This document shows, piece by piece, positions 50,405 through 58,947 of a DNA stretch of 59,105 nucleotides; the stretch's first letter is position 1, and every line of letters begins with the position of its first letter. The notes under the pieces were generated by a model, which ran no database searches, was not told the DNA's origin, and saw only the letters and a list, made by a program, of their open reading frames with translations. Origin of the DNA: Streptomyces shenzhenensis (GTDB lineage Bacteria; Actinomycetota; Actinomycetes; Streptomycetales; Streptomycetaceae); assembly GCF_003688995.1 (NCBI RefSeq), contig NZ_PENI01000048.1, positions 1 through 59,105 of the forward strand, written 5' to 3'. The translations under genes and the position numbers were made by a program.

Positions 50405-50669
50405 GGTCCTGTCGTCAAACTCCCGTCGTCCGCCCGGAGGGCGGGTCCTGCGGCGTCGTGGGGGTCCCCCTGGTCGAGCGGAGCCGAGAGCTCGGGGGAG
50501 CGTGCTCTCGGTGTGCCGGGCGCAGGCCCTCGTACTGGACTCGGGCCCATGCCCGGTGCGGCGAGTGGGGGTCCCCCTGCTCGAAGAGCTCGAGGGAGCG
50601 TGCATGGCGTCGCGCGGCTGGGGGCACCTCCCGGCCGGAGGCTGGGGGAGGGAATTTGACGACAGGGCC
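50405..50669. mobile_element. Non-autonomous repeat element (MITE-like) with 20-bp terminal inverted repeats
   Basis: The left end is GGTCCTGTCGTCAAACTCCC (50405-50424) and the right end, read inverted, is GGCCCTGTCGTCAAATTCCC (50650-50669): 18 of 20 bases match. TA flanks both ends (50403-50404 and 50670-50671), a possible target duplication. The inside has an imperfect direct repeat with a 107-bp period beginning at 50458 and 50565 (GTGGGGGTCCCCCTG...). No transposase frame is present. A shorter relative is at 57133-57270, in opposite orientation. It fills most of the 355-bp gap 50378-50732, which has no gene. Confidence 0.75.
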
Positions 50670-50732
50670 TACGGCCACTCGCCGCTGCGGAGCCGGCGCC
50701 GCACGGGGGTGGGCGCCGGCTCCGGAGTGTCC

Positions 50733-51725
50733 CTACGCGGTGACGATCGCGTCGATCCGGGCCAGCTCGTCCGCGTCGAAGTCCAGGTTGCGGACGGTCG
50801 CGACGCTGTCCTCGATCTGCTGCGCACTGCTCGCGCCGACCAGCGCGGAGGTCACCCGGCCGCCGCGCAGCACCCAGGCGAGAGCGAGCTGGGCCAGGGT
50901 CTGGCCGCGGCCCTTGGCGATCTCGTCCAGGGCGCGCAGCTTGCCGATCAGTTCCTCGGTCACCGACTCCGCCTTCAGGAAGGGGCTGTCGCCCGCCGCC
51001 CGCGAACCCTCGGGGATGCCGTCGAGGTAACGGGCGGTGAGCAGACCCTGCTCCAGCGGGGAGTAGACGATCGAGCCGACCTCCAGCTCGTCCAGGGCGT
51101 CCAGCAGCCCCTCGTCCTCGGGACGGCGGTCGAGCATCGAGTAGCGCGGCTGGTGGATGAGCAGCGGGGTGCCCAGCTCGCCCAGGATGCGGGCGGCCTC
51201 GCGGGTCTGCTCGGCCGAGTAGTTGGAGACGCCCACGTACAGGGCCTTGCCCTGCTGGACCGCGGTGTGCAGCGCGCCCATCGTCTCCTCCAGGGGAGTC
51301 TCCGGGTCGTGGCGGTGCGAGTAGAAGATGTCGACGTACTCCAGGCCCATCCGCCCCAGGCTCTGGTCGAGCGAGGACAGCAGGTACTTGCGCGAGCCCC
51401 ACTCACCGTAGGGGCCGGGCCACATCAGATAGCCGGCCTTGGTGGAGATGATGAGTTCGTCGCGGTACGCCCTGAAATCCGCCTTCAGGGCCTCCCCGAG
51501 GGCGGACTCGGCGGCGCCGGCCGGCGGGCCGTAGTTGTTGGCCAGGTCGAAGTGGGTGACCCCGAGATCGAAGGCGCGACGCAGGATGGCGCGCTGGGTC
51601 TGCACCGGGCGGTCGGGGCCGAAGTTGTGCCACAGGCCGAGGGACAGGGCGGGGAGATTCAGGCCGCTGCGTCCGGTGCGCCGGTAGGGCATGTCGGCGT
51701 AGCGGTCGGGGTGTGCGGTGTACAA
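50733..51725 (-). CDS. Aldo/keto reductase, YghZ (L-glyceraldehyde 3-phosphate reductase) type
   Basis: A 330-residue AKR14-like reductase: LPALSLGLWHNFGPDRPVQTQRAILRRAFDLGVTHFDLANNYGPPAGAAE, with catalytic Asp and Tyr, ISTKAGYLMWPGPYGEWGSRKYLLSSLDQSL, with Lys, and YVDIFYSHRHDPETPLEE, with His. The TTG at 51725 is used because GGAG is five bases upstream and the resulting start (YTAHPDRYADMPYRRTGRSG) aligns with the known N-terminus of YghZ. YghZ detoxifies methylglyoxal and related aldehydes. It is divergent from a LysR gene, with a 20-base palindrome between them. Confidence 0.88.
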   Translation of the reverse strand: MYTAHPDRYADMPYRRTGRSGLNLPALSLGLWHNFGPDRPVQTQRAILRRAFDLGVTHFDLANNYGPPAGAAESALGEALKADFRAYRDELIISTKAGYLMWPGPYGEWGSRKYLLSSLDQSLGRMGLEYVDIFYSHRHDPETPLEETMGALHTAVQQGKALYVGVSNYSAEQTREAARILGELGTPLLIHQPRYSMLDRRPEDEGLLDALDELEVGSIVYSPLEQGLLTARYLDGIPEGSRAAGDSPFLKAESVTEELIGKLRALDEIAKGRGQTLAQLALAWVLRGGRVTSALVGASSAQQIEDSVATVRNLDFDADELARIDAIVTA

Positions 51726-51766
51726 CGCGACTCCAGAGGGGTTGGCACACGGTCGTTCCCACTCTT

Positions 51767-51786
51767 CCGCTGCCCGCGGGCAGCGG
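51767..51786. promoter_or_regulatory. Perfect 20-bp palindrome between AKR and LysR genes
   Basis: CCGCTGCCCGCGGGCAGCGG is self-complementary and lies centrally in the 107-bp divergent region. As LysR regulators bind interrupted dyads in such regions, it is the best candidate regulatory site; it could alternatively form a hairpin in a leader. TAGGGT (51819-51824), eight bases before the LysR start, may be its leaderless -10. Confidence 0.5.
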
Positions 51787-51832
51787 TCCAACAGGAGAAT
51801 CCGATGGAATTCAGCGGTTAGGGTTCTCAATC

Positions 51833-52747
51833 ATGGAACTGCGTCACCTCCAGCACTTCGTCGCGGTCGCCGAGGACCAGCACTTCACCCGGGCCGCGGA
51901 GCGGCTGATGGTGTCCCAGTCGGGTCTTTCGGCGTCGATCCGGGCGCTGGAGCGCGAGCTGCGGGCGCCGCTGTTCGTGCGCACCACCCGCCGGGTGACC
52001 CTGACCGAGGCGGGGCGCGCGCTGCTGGCCGAGGCCGAGCGGATCCTGGCCCAGGTACGGACCGCGCACGAGGCGGTCGCGGCCGTGCAGGGCGTGCTGC
52101 GCGGGACGCTGGCGCTGGGCACCGAGCAGTGCATCGCCGGGGTGCATGTGGCGGGGCTGCTGGCCGCGTTCAGGCGGCGCCACCCGGACGTGGAGATCCT
52201 GCTGCGGCAGGCGGGCTCGGGGGCGCTGGCCGAGGACGTCGCGGCCGGCCGGCTCGACCTGGCCTTCGCCTACCGCACCCAGGACGACACGGACCAGTTG
52301 CGCTCGGTGGCGCTGACCAGCGAGCCGATGACCGTGCTGTGCCATCCCAGCCACCGGCTGGCCGCGGCGGGGGCGGCGCTGGTCCCGGCCGATGTCGGCG
52401 GCGAGGTCTTCGTCGACTTCCACCCGGACTGGGGGCCGCGGCGCACCACCGACGGGGCGTTCGCCGCGGCGGGGGTCCGCCGTACGGTCTCGCTGGAGGT
52501 CAACGACGTACACAGCCTGCTGGACCTGGTCGACGAGAACCTGGGGATCGCCGCCGTGCCCCGCCACTTCCGTCACAAGCGGCCCTCGCTCACCGCGCTC
52601 CCGCTGAAGGGCAGCGGCGAGGCGGAGTACGAGACGGTCGCGCTGCTGCCCCCCGAGCGGTCCACCAGCCCGGCGGCCCGGGCGCTGATGACCCTGCTGG
52701 AGGCGGGGAGCCCGGTGCCGCGCCAGGGCGAAGCGCACGCCTGCTGA
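51833..52747 (+). CDS. LysR family transcriptional regulator
   Basis: A 304-residue LysR protein. The DNA-binding domain is MELRHLQHFVAVAEDQHFTRAAERLMVSQSGLSASIRALERELRAPLF (residues 1-48), followed by the two-lobe effector-binding domain (about 90-290) with ALGTEQCIAGVHVAGLLAAFRRRHPDVE. It is divergent from the YghZ-type reductase, which is its likely target. ATG 51833 lies eight bases after TAGGGT with no ribosome site, so the message may be leaderless. The inducer is unknown, but an aldehyde or oxidative signal fits the neighbour. Confidence 0.9.
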   Translation: MELRHLQHFVAVAEDQHFTRAAERLMVSQSGLSASIRALERELRAPLFVRTTRRVTLTEAGRALLAEAERILAQVRTAHEAVAAVQGVLRGTLALGTEQCIAGVHVAGLLAAFRRRHPDVEILLRQAGSGALAEDVAAGRLDLAFAYRTQDDTDQLRSVALTSEPMTVLCHPSHRLAAAGAALVPADVGGEVFVDFHPDWGPRRTTDGAFAAAGVRRTVSLEVNDVHSLLDLVDENLGIAAVPRHFRHKRPSLTALPLKGSGEAEYETVALLPPERSTSPAARALMTLLEAGSPVPRQGEAHAC

Positions 52748-52902
52748 CCGCGCCGGCCGCAGACTCGTGTGCTCCGCACGGCGACCGGACGCCGCCGGAC
52801 CGTCGGACGAAGCGGCTCGGCGCGTCCTGCCCGGTGCCGCCGGGCTTGGGTGGAAGCCGGGTTCCGGGCGCAGGGCGGCGGGCGATGCGCGATGGTGGAC
52901 GT

Positions 52903-53418
52903 ATGCACGCACGGGACATCCTCATCGACGGCTACGGCCGTATCCACGAAGAAGTCCATGCCACCCTCGACGGCCTCGGGCCGGGCGAGCTGAACGCCCG
53001 CCCGGTCCCGGACGCCAACTCGGTCGCCTGGCTCGTCTGGCATCTCACCCGGGTCCAGGACGACCATGTCGCCGATGCCTTCGGCCTCGACCAGGTGTGG
53101 CCGGCCCAGGGCTGGGAGAAGCGTTTCGGCCTGGATCTGCCGCGCCGTGACACGGGGTACGGCCACAGCGCGGCGAAGGCCGCCAAGGTGCGGGTCGACT
53201 CGGCCGGCCTGCTGACCGGGTACTACGACGCCGTGCACGAGCAGACCCTCGGGGTGCTGCGCGAGCTGCCCGCCAAGGACCTCGAACAGGTCGTGGACGA
53301 GCGCTGGGACCCGCCGGTCACCCTGGGCGTCCGGCTGGTCAGCGTCCTGTCCGACGACCTCCAGCACATCGGGCAGGCCGCCTATGTGCGCGGACTGCTG
53401 CGCAGCGCGGCGGCGTAA
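52903..53418 (+). CDS. DinB/DUF664 superfamily protein (mycothiol transferase-like)
   Basis: A 171-residue four-helix-bundle protein. Metal ligands of the DinB/YfiT fold are visible as His47 in WLVWHLTRVQDDH with His54 in the same helix, and His in LSDDLQHIGQAAYVRGLL. The opening LIDGYGRIHEEVHATLDGLGPGELNARPVPDANSVAWLVWHL is typical of DUF664 proteins of actinobacteria, related to mycothiol-dependent S-transferases. Its last 37 bases overlap the adenosine deaminase gene on the other strand (53382-53418). Confidence 0.82.
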   Translation: MHARDILIDGYGRIHEEVHATLDGLGPGELNARPVPDANSVAWLVWHLTRVQDDHVADAFGLDQVWPAQGWEKRFGLDLPRRDTGYGHSAAKAAKVRVDSAGLLTGYYDAVHEQTLGVLRELPAKDLEQVVDERWDPPVTLGVRLVSVLSDDLQHIGQAAYVRGLLRSAAA

Positions 53419-54470
53419 CCCGGCAGGACCACGTCCTCGATGAGCGCCCTGCGCTCGTCGAACGGGACGAACGCGCTCTTGACGGCGTTCACCGTGACGG
53501 TGCGCAGGTCCTCGGCCGTCCAGCCGGCCTCCTCGACCAGCAGGGACATCTCCCGGGTCATCGTCGTACCGGACACCAGCCGGCCGTCGGTGTTGAGGGT
53601 GACCCGGAAGCCCAGCTCCTTGAGGGCGGTGATCGGGTGCTCGGCGATCGAGGCGACACAGCCGGTCCGGAGATTGGAGGTGGGGCACATCTCCAGCGCG
53701 ATACGGCGGTCGCGCACCCAGCTCGCGAGCCGGCCGGGCGTGCCGTCGACGATGTCCTCGGTGAGGCGCACACCGTGCCCGATCCGCTGCGCCCCGCACA
53801 CCTGCACGGCCTGGTGGATGCTGGGCAGGCCGTGCGCCTCACCGGCGTGAACGGTGAAGGGCACGCTCTCGCGGCGCAGATGCTCGAACGCGGCCAGATG
53901 GTCGGCGGGCGGGAAGCCGTCCTCGGCGCCGGCGATGTCGAAGCCGACGACCCCCGCGTCGCGGTGGGCCACGGCCAGGTCCGCGATCTCCCGGGTGCGC
54001 TCGAACATCCGCATGCCGCACAGCAGGGTGCCGACCCGGACCGGGGTGCCGGCGGCGGCCGCTCGCGCCATGCCGGCGGCGAGCCCCTCCTGCACGGACT
54101 CCACGACCTCGCGCAGGGTCAGGCCGTCCCGGACCATCAGCTCGGGGGCGTAGCGCACCTCGGCGTAGACGACGCCGTCGGCGGCGAGGTCGAGGACGTA
54201 CTCCTCGGCGGTGCGCAGCAGGCCCTCGCGGGACTGCAGGACGGCCAGGGTGTGATCGAAGGTGGCGATGTAGCGGACCAGGTCGCCGGAGCCGGCGGCG
54301 GCCACGAACCAGGCGGCCAGCTCGTCGGGGTCGGTGGTGGGCAGCCGGTGGCCGGCCTCGGCCGCCAGCTCGACGACGGTCGCGGGGCGCAGGCTCCCGT
54401 CGAGGTGGTCGTGGAGCACGGCCTTGGGCAGCCGGCGGAGGGTGTCGGTGTCGATGCGGGGCGCGGTCAT
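53382..54470 (-). CDS. add: Adenosine deaminase
   Basis: A 362-residue purine salvage enzyme that converts adenosine (or deoxyadenosine) to inosine. Zinc ligands His20 and His22 are in LHDHLDGSLRP, the next site is FTVHAGEAHG, then IGHGVRL and the metal-Asp stretch TLNTDGRLVSGT. The last has Gly where many enzymes have a second Asp, a feature of one actinobacterial branch. The ribosome site GAGGAAA is upstream of ATG 54470. It converges with and overlaps the DinB gene by 37 bases, and a glyoxalase gene lies upstream on the same strand. Confidence 0.92.
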   Translation of the reverse strand: MTAPRIDTDTLRRLPKAVLHDHLDGSLRPATVVELAAEAGHRLPTTDPDELAAWFVAAAGSGDLVRYIATFDHTLAVLQSREGLLRTAEEYVLDLAADGVVYAEVRYAPELMVRDGLTLREVVESVQEGLAAGMARAAAAGTPVRVGTLLCGMRMFERTREIADLAVAHRDAGVVGFDIAGAEDGFPPADHLAAFEHLRRESVPFTVHAGEAHGLPSIHQAVQVCGAQRIGHGVRLTEDIVDGTPGRLASWVRDRRIALEMCPTSNLRTGCVASIAEHPITALKELGFRVTLNTDGRLVSGTTMTREMSLLVEEAGWTAEDLRTVTVNAVKSAFVPFDERRALIEDVVLPGYAAALRSSPRT

Positions 54471-54504
54471 GCGGGCGTTTCCTCGGGCAGGTGGTGCGAT
54501 GCGG

Positions 54505-54897
54505 TCAGGCGGCGGGCTGGAGCAGGTCCCAGCGGTTGCCGTACCGGTCCTGGAAGACCGCGACGGTGCCGTACGGCTCGTGCCGCGGCTCCTCCAGGAA
54601 GGTCACGTCGTTGGCGCGCATCCGGGCGTGGTCGCGGGCGAAGTCGTCGGTGTGCAGGAAGAAGCCGACCCGGCCGCCGGTCTGGTCGCCGATCCGGGCA
54701 CGCTGCTCCACGTCCTTCGCGCGGGCCAGCAGCAGGCCGGTGCCGTGCTGGTCCGGGCCCGGCGCGACGACGACCCAGCGCGCTCCGTCCGGCCGGGGGC
54801 TGTCCTCGACGAGCCGGAAGCCGAGGGCACGGGTGTAGAAGCCGATCGCCTCGTCGTAGTCGTCGACGACGAGGGTGACCAGGGCGATGCGTCTCAT
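54505..54897 (-). CDS. Glyoxalase/VOC family protein
   Basis: A 130-residue single VOC domain: ALVTLVVDDYDEAIGFYTRALGFRLVED at the start and VAVFQDRYGNRWDLLQP at the end, with a potential metal Glu/His set in between (FLHTDDF). Such small VOC proteins are often glyoxalase-like or bleomycin-resistance-like. GAGAGGC is a fair ribosome site for ATG 54897. It lies 34 bases upstream of the adenosine deaminase start on the same strand, so both may be in one transcript. Confidence 0.85.
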   Translation of the reverse strand: MRRIALVTLVVDDYDEAIGFYTRALGFRLVEDSPRPDGARWVVVAPGPDQHGTGLLLARAKDVEQRARIGDQTGGRVGFFLHTDDFARDHARMRANDVTFLEEPRHEPYGTVAVFQDRYGNRWDLLQPAA

Positions 54898-55014
54898 CGG
54901 TGCCTCTCGGTGGGGTGGACGGGGGCCGAGGTTATACGTAAAACCCGATGGATGCCAGTCGTCTTCGGCGGCCGGTGGGACACGGCGGCCGGCCCGGTCG
55001 GGGCCCGGGTCGGA

Positions 55015-55944
55015 TCAGCGGCTCTCGTCGCCCTGGGCGACCTCCACCCGGTGGTGGAAGTCGATCATTCCGGTCCCCGCGGCGACGCAGGAGACGGCGG
55101 TGCAGCCGACCAGCAGGACGGTGATCCAGGGAACGGCCCGGCGCGGGACGTGCGGGCCGGACAGGAGGGCCTGGACGCGCCGGGGCACGGGGCCGGTCGT
55201 CGCGGCGGGCGCGAAGTCCGGGCGGGCGGAGCGGGCGCTCTGGCCGGCGAGGGCGGCCCGGGCGATGGCGCGGGCGGTCAGCCGCCGGTCGCCGACGGCG
55301 CCGGCCGCGGCCTCGTCGGCGGCCCGTTCGGCCGCGAGCCGGATGGTCTCGCGGACCGGGCGCAGCGCGGGGTGGCAGTGCGCGGCGAGTTCGGCGGCGG
55401 CGAGGAAGAAGTGGTGGCCCGCCTCGTTGTGCGCCCGTTCGTGGGCGAACAGCGCCTCGCGTTCGGCGGCGTCCAGGCTGCGCAGCATGGCGGTCGTGAC
55501 GACGATGCGATGCGGTCGACCGGGCAGCGCGTAGGCGTCCGGCCGCGGCGAGTCGACCACGCACAGATCGCCCGCGGCGGGCCCGTGCCCGGCCTCGGTG
55601 CGCGCGGTCCTGAAGGCGCGCAGCTGGCGCAGCACCGAGCGCGCGAGCGTCCACGCGCATACGGCGAGTCCGCCGACCGAGGTCGCGGCGAGCGGCACGA
55701 CGAGGAGGTCGGAGGCGGTGCGCAGCGGGTGGACCAGCTCGCCCAGCGCGGCGAAGACGGGCAGTTTGAGCAGCCCGGTCAGGACGAACGCGCCGAGCGC
55801 GGCCAGGGAGCAGCCCGCGAGGACGACCGCCGAGACGGTGATCACCCACAGCGCGTCGGCGGGCGCGAGCCGGTCGAGGGCGCGCCGGGCCAGGGCCGGC
55901 ATGGCGATCGGCAGCAGGAGCGGAAGCAGCAGCAGCGCGGTCAT
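55015..55944 (-). CDS. M56 (BlaR1-like) membrane zinc metalloprotease
   Basis: A 309-residue membrane peptidase. It has N-terminal hydrophobic helices (LLLLPLLLPIAMPALA, LWVITVSAVVLAGCSLAALGAFVL, LVVPLAATSVGGLAVCAWTLA), the zinc motif LFAHERAHNEAG (HExxH) in the cytoplasmic loop, and a final helix (VPWITVLLVGCTAVSCVAAGTGM). It has no C-terminal penicillin-sensor domain, so it is the short actinobacterial type. Its start overlaps the BlaI stop by four bases (ATGA), which makes the two a coupled repressor-protease pair. It would cut or inactivate BlaI after a signal, by analogy with known systems. Confidence 0.88.
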   Translation of the reverse strand: MTALLLLPLLLPIAMPALARRALDRLAPADALWVITVSAVVLAGCSLAALGAFVLTGLLKLPVFAALGELVHPLRTASDLLVVPLAATSVGGLAVCAWTLARSVLRQLRAFRTARTEAGHGPAAGDLCVVDSPRPDAYALPGRPHRIVVTTAMLRSLDAAEREALFAHERAHNEAGHHFFLAAAELAAHCHPALRPVRETIRLAAERAADEAAAGAVGDRRLTARAIARAALAGQSARSARPDFAPAATTGPVPRRVQALLSGPHVPRRAVPWITVLLVGCTAVSCVAAGTGMIDFHHRVEVAQGDESR

Positions 55945-56312
55945 CGCTCACCGGGTTCGAGCAGGTCGCGCAGGACGCGCTCGTCGTCCGCGCTGAGCTG
56001 GGCGACGAAGCGGGCCAGCACCGTCTCGCGGTCGCTGTCGCGGTCGAGTTCGGTGTGCATGCGGCGGGCGGTGAGGCCCTGCGCGTCCTGGACCGGGACG
56101 TAGGCGTAGCCGCGGCCCTGGCGGTGCCGGTCCACGACGCCCTTCTCGTGCAGCCGGGACAGGATCGTGGTCACCGTGGTGCGGGCCAGGTCCGCGCCCA
56201 GGCTCAGCTGCACCTGGCCGGGCGTCTGCGGCCCGTCGGCGGCCCACAGGGCGGCCATGACGCTCGCTTCGAGCTCGCCGGCCGGCCGGCGTTCGTCCTT
56301 CGAGTCGGCCAT
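55941..56312 (-). CDS. BlaI/MecI/CopY family transcriptional repressor
   Basis: A 123-residue winged-helix repressor: ELEASVMAALWAADGPQTPGQVQLSLGADLARTTVTTILSRLHEKGVVDRHRQGRGYAYVPV (residues about 13-74), then a dimerisation tail with FVAQLSADDERVLRDLLEPG. GAGGGACG is eight bases before ATG 56312. It overlaps the M56 protease gene, forming the standard pair. The region upstream (56313-56490) includes CATAAT on the minus strand near 56413-56418 as a possible -10 box. Typical targets are beta-lactam or copper/respiration genes; none is identified here. Confidence 0.9.
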   Translation of the reverse strand: MADSKDERRPAGELEASVMAALWAADGPQTPGQVQLSLGADLARTTVTTILSRLHEKGVVDRHRQGRGYAYVPVQDAQGLTARRMHTELDRDSDRETVLARFVAQLSADDERVLRDLLEPGER

Positions 56313-56490
56313 CGGAACGTCCCTCACCCCGTCCTCGTCCACCGTCCGGTGGACCTTCGCCACGATTGCAGTCGACCGGGCCGCCGCGCGGTACGGCCGT
56401 GCCCGCTCGTCCATTATGAAAGGCACTCCCGGCCCTGACCGCAAGCAGCGTCTCCCCCGGAGCCCGGCCTGCAAGTCCATGCCAGGTCCG

Positions 56491-57477
56491 TCAGCCGGCC
56501 GTCACGCGGGCCGCGTCCAGCCGCGCCGACTCCCCGACGGTCAGCCGCAGCGTTCTCGACGAGGTGACCCACGTCACCGGTCGCGGGGATGGCGAGCACA
56601 TACGGACCCCGGTGCAGCGTCCAGGCGGTGCGGACCTGCGCCGGGCTCGCGCCGTGCGCCCGGGCGACCGCGAGCACCTCCTCGTGGTGCGTCCCCAGGG
56701 CCCCTTCTGCGGCGTGGCCGGAGCCGGCGGGGGGCGTGGCGACGAACGCGATGCCCCGCTCACCGCAGGTCCGCAGGAGCTCGTCGCCTGCGGGGTCGGG
56801 CCGGTCGAGCGCGTACCGGTTCTTGACGCACACCACGGGCGCGATCTCCAGTGCCTCGGCGAGGTGGCGGGGTTCGACGGCAAAGACGCCGAGGCGCCGG
56901 ATCGGACGCGCCTCCCGCAGGCCGGCGAGGGCGCCGAAGTGCTCGGCGATCGAGTCCTGCCGCATCCGGCGCAGGTTGACGACGTCGAGGTGGTCGCGGC
57001 CGAGCCGGCGCAGATTCTCCTCGACGCGGCCGCGCAGCCGGTCCGGCCGGGCCGCGGTGCCCCATGCGCCGTGCTGGTCACGGTACGGACCGGCCTTGCC
57101 CGCAATGAGGAGGTCGCCGGGGCAGGGGCCCAGGCCCTGTCGTCAAACTCCCTCCCCCAGCCTCCGGCCGGGAGATGCCCCCAGCCCCGCGACGCCACGC
57201 ACACTCCCCCGAGCTCTCGACTGCGCTCAACCAGGGGCCCCCACGACACCGCAGGGCCCGCCCTCCGGGCAGAGTTCGTCTGCGGAGTGCAGCGCGGAGA
57301 AGCAGAAGGCGGCGTGTCGATGTGGTTCACGTCGAGTGTGACCGCCTCGCTCGGCACCCCGGGGTGGAAGGCCACGCCGCCGGTCAGCCGCATCGCGCCG
57401 AAGTTGATGCGGCTGACCGGCAGGTCGCCGGGGTTCCAGGTGCCCGCGGCGTCCGCGGTGATCGGTGCGGACGTCAT
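56491..57477 (-). pseudogene. Aldo/keto reductase pseudogene, interrupted by a repeat element
   Basis: Read in three frames, the minus strand gives a degraded AKR: TWNPGDLPVSRINFGAMRLTGGVAFHPG at the N-terminus, then VNHIDT, a one-base deletion, AAFCFSALHSADEL, an inserted repeat element (57133-57270), then GDLLIAGKAGPYRDQHGAWG, GRVEENLRRLGRDHLDVVNLRRMRQD, ... VVCVKNRYALDRP, and after a further frameshift near 56545 SARLDAARVTAG and the stop at 56491. The segment between FHPG and VNHIDT is also too short. At least two frameshifts plus the insertion make it non-functional. It converges with nothing; BlaI and a PI-PLC-like gene flank it. Confidence 0.85.
57133..57270. mobile_element. Truncated copy of the 50.4-kb repeat element inside the AKR pseudogene
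   Basis: It starts with the intact terminal repeat GGCCCTGTCGTCAAACTCCC (57133-57152) and is the reverse complement of the 50405-50669 element, but it lacks the other terminal repeat (about 27 bases) and has only one unit of the 107-bp internal duplication. The flank is CA, not TA. The copy interrupts the AKR reading frame between SADEL and GDLLIAG. Confidence 0.75.
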
Positions 57478-57520
57478 CGGCGGAGTCCGGCACACGCCCC
57501 CGGTGCGGGGCGCGGGCGGT

Positions 57521-58885
57521 TCACGGATAGACGTACGTGTTCAGGGCGGCGACGGCGGACGCCGGGTCCCCGAGGTCGTAGCGGTCGACGGCGAGGAAGT
57601 TCGGCTTCTTGCGGGCCGCGGGCTCGCAGAACCGGCGGGCGCGGTCGGCGAGTTTGGTGTTGTCGGTCTGCGTGGTGGCGGCGACGGTGGTGTCGCGGAA
57701 GTGGTTCATGACGAACAGGGGCCGGAAGGCGCCCTCGGTCCGGGTCAGCGGGATGTTGGTGCCCGCGTCGTACCAGCGGCTGTAGCAGGACCAGTCGGAG
57801 GAGCCGACGCCCGCTCCCATGGACCAGTAGTTCTCGACGGTCCACTCCCGCTGGTACAGCACGCCGAAGCTGTCCCGGGTCAGCCCCGCCGCCTCGTCGG
57901 CCGAGCGGCTGTGGTCGGTGAAGATCAGCAGCCGCTGGTTCGCGGCGACGAGATCGGCCAGCTTCGGCCAGCCGTTCTGCCGCACCCCGGTACGGTCGGG
58001 GCGGTAGAGCACGTCGGACAGGCCGTCGACGCGGGCGAGTTCGGAGCGCAGGACGCCCGGGTCGACATAGTCCTCCAGGAAGACGGTGACGAACTGGTCG
58101 GGGTTGGCCCGGAGGAAGTCGACCATCCGTTGCAGGTCCACCCACAGTGCGACCGGCCTGCTGACCAGCGTGCAACTGTTGTGGCACAGGATCGCGCCGT
58201 CGGGGGTCTGATGGATGTCCAGCATGAACCCGCGGACCCCGTCGGTCAGTTGTGCGCCGATCCCGCGGGCCTGGTTGGGGAAGAGGTTCACGAAGGGCGG
58301 CGCGAAACCGCCGTCGACGCCGTTGGCGTACGCGTTGTGCGCGGTCAGGAACGTCATCTGGTCGAGGGTGCGCTGGTCCCCCGGCGGCATCGGCCGGGTG
58401 GGTGCGGTGACCGGGGTCAGGTACCAGGCGGCGAGGGCGCCCGCGGCACCGACGGCGAGCTGGGCGGGGTGGGTGGCGCCGGCCGGCTGCGGCGCCAGGG
58501 TCAGATAGCGGTCCGCGCCGGGCGCCTTGAGGGTGTACCGGTCGTCGCCCGCCGGGCCGATCTCCCAGGCCGCGTCGGCGGCGGTGCAGTTGACCGTGCG
58601 GGCCTGGTCGCCCGAGCGGCCGAGGCAGCTGCCGGCCGTGTCGGCGCTCTCCAGGACGTATCCGGATCCTTCGGCTCTGAGGTTCCACCGCTGGTGGTCC
58701 TCGTCGCCCTTGGGCCGGTGCTGCTCCACCGCTCCGCCCTTGTCCGCCGCGTTGAGACCGGTCACGGCGCTCTGGACGTAGTAGGTGCCGGCGGCCGGGA
58801 CCGGTGCGGCGGCGTGGGACGGGGGTGCCACGGCCGTCGCGGCGAGCGCGGCGGCCATGGCGAGCAGGGCGTGGGGGGTGCGCAT
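57521..58885 (-). CDS. Secreted PI-PLC-like phosphodiesterase with N-terminal beta-trefoil
   Basis: A 454-residue protein with a signal peptide (PHALLAMAAALAATAVAPPSHAA). Residues about 30-160 look like a ricin-type beta-trefoil/lectin module (TYYVQSAVTGLNAADKGGAVEQ ... DDRYTLKAPGADRYLTL). Residues about 170-454 form the phosphatidylinositol-specific phospholipase C X-like domain with MTFLTAHNAYANG (first His) and GFMLDIHQTPDGAILCHNSC (acid/His). These enzymes act outside the cell on phosphoinositides or similar phosphodiesters. GAGGGAGAGG is nine bases before ATG 58885. A chitinase gene lies upstream on the same strand. Confidence 0.82.
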   Translation of the reverse strand: MRTPHALLAMAAALAATAVAPPSHAAAPVPAAGTYYVQSAVTGLNAADKGGAVEQHRPKGDEDHQRWNLRAEGSGYVLESADTAGSCLGRSGDQARTVNCTAADAAWEIGPAGDDRYTLKAPGADRYLTLAPQPAGATHPAQLAVGAAGALAAWYLTPVTAPTRPMPPGDQRTLDQMTFLTAHNAYANGVDGGFAPPFVNLFPNQARGIGAQLTDGVRGFMLDIHQTPDGAILCHNSCTLVSRPVALWVDLQRMVDFLRANPDQFVTVFLEDYVDPGVLRSELARVDGLSDVLYRPDRTGVRQNGWPKLADLVAANQRLLIFTDHSRSADEAAGLTRDSFGVLYQREWTVENYWSMGAGVGSSDWSCYSRWYDAGTNIPLTRTEGAFRPLFVMNHFRDTTVAATTQTDNTKLADRARRFCEPAARKKPNFLAVDRYDLGDPASAVAALNTYVYP

Positions 58886-58947
58886 GCGGGTGCCTCTCCC
58901 TCGGGTGAATCAGTCAGGTGCATGACACCATGGCCCACGGTCGGGCG

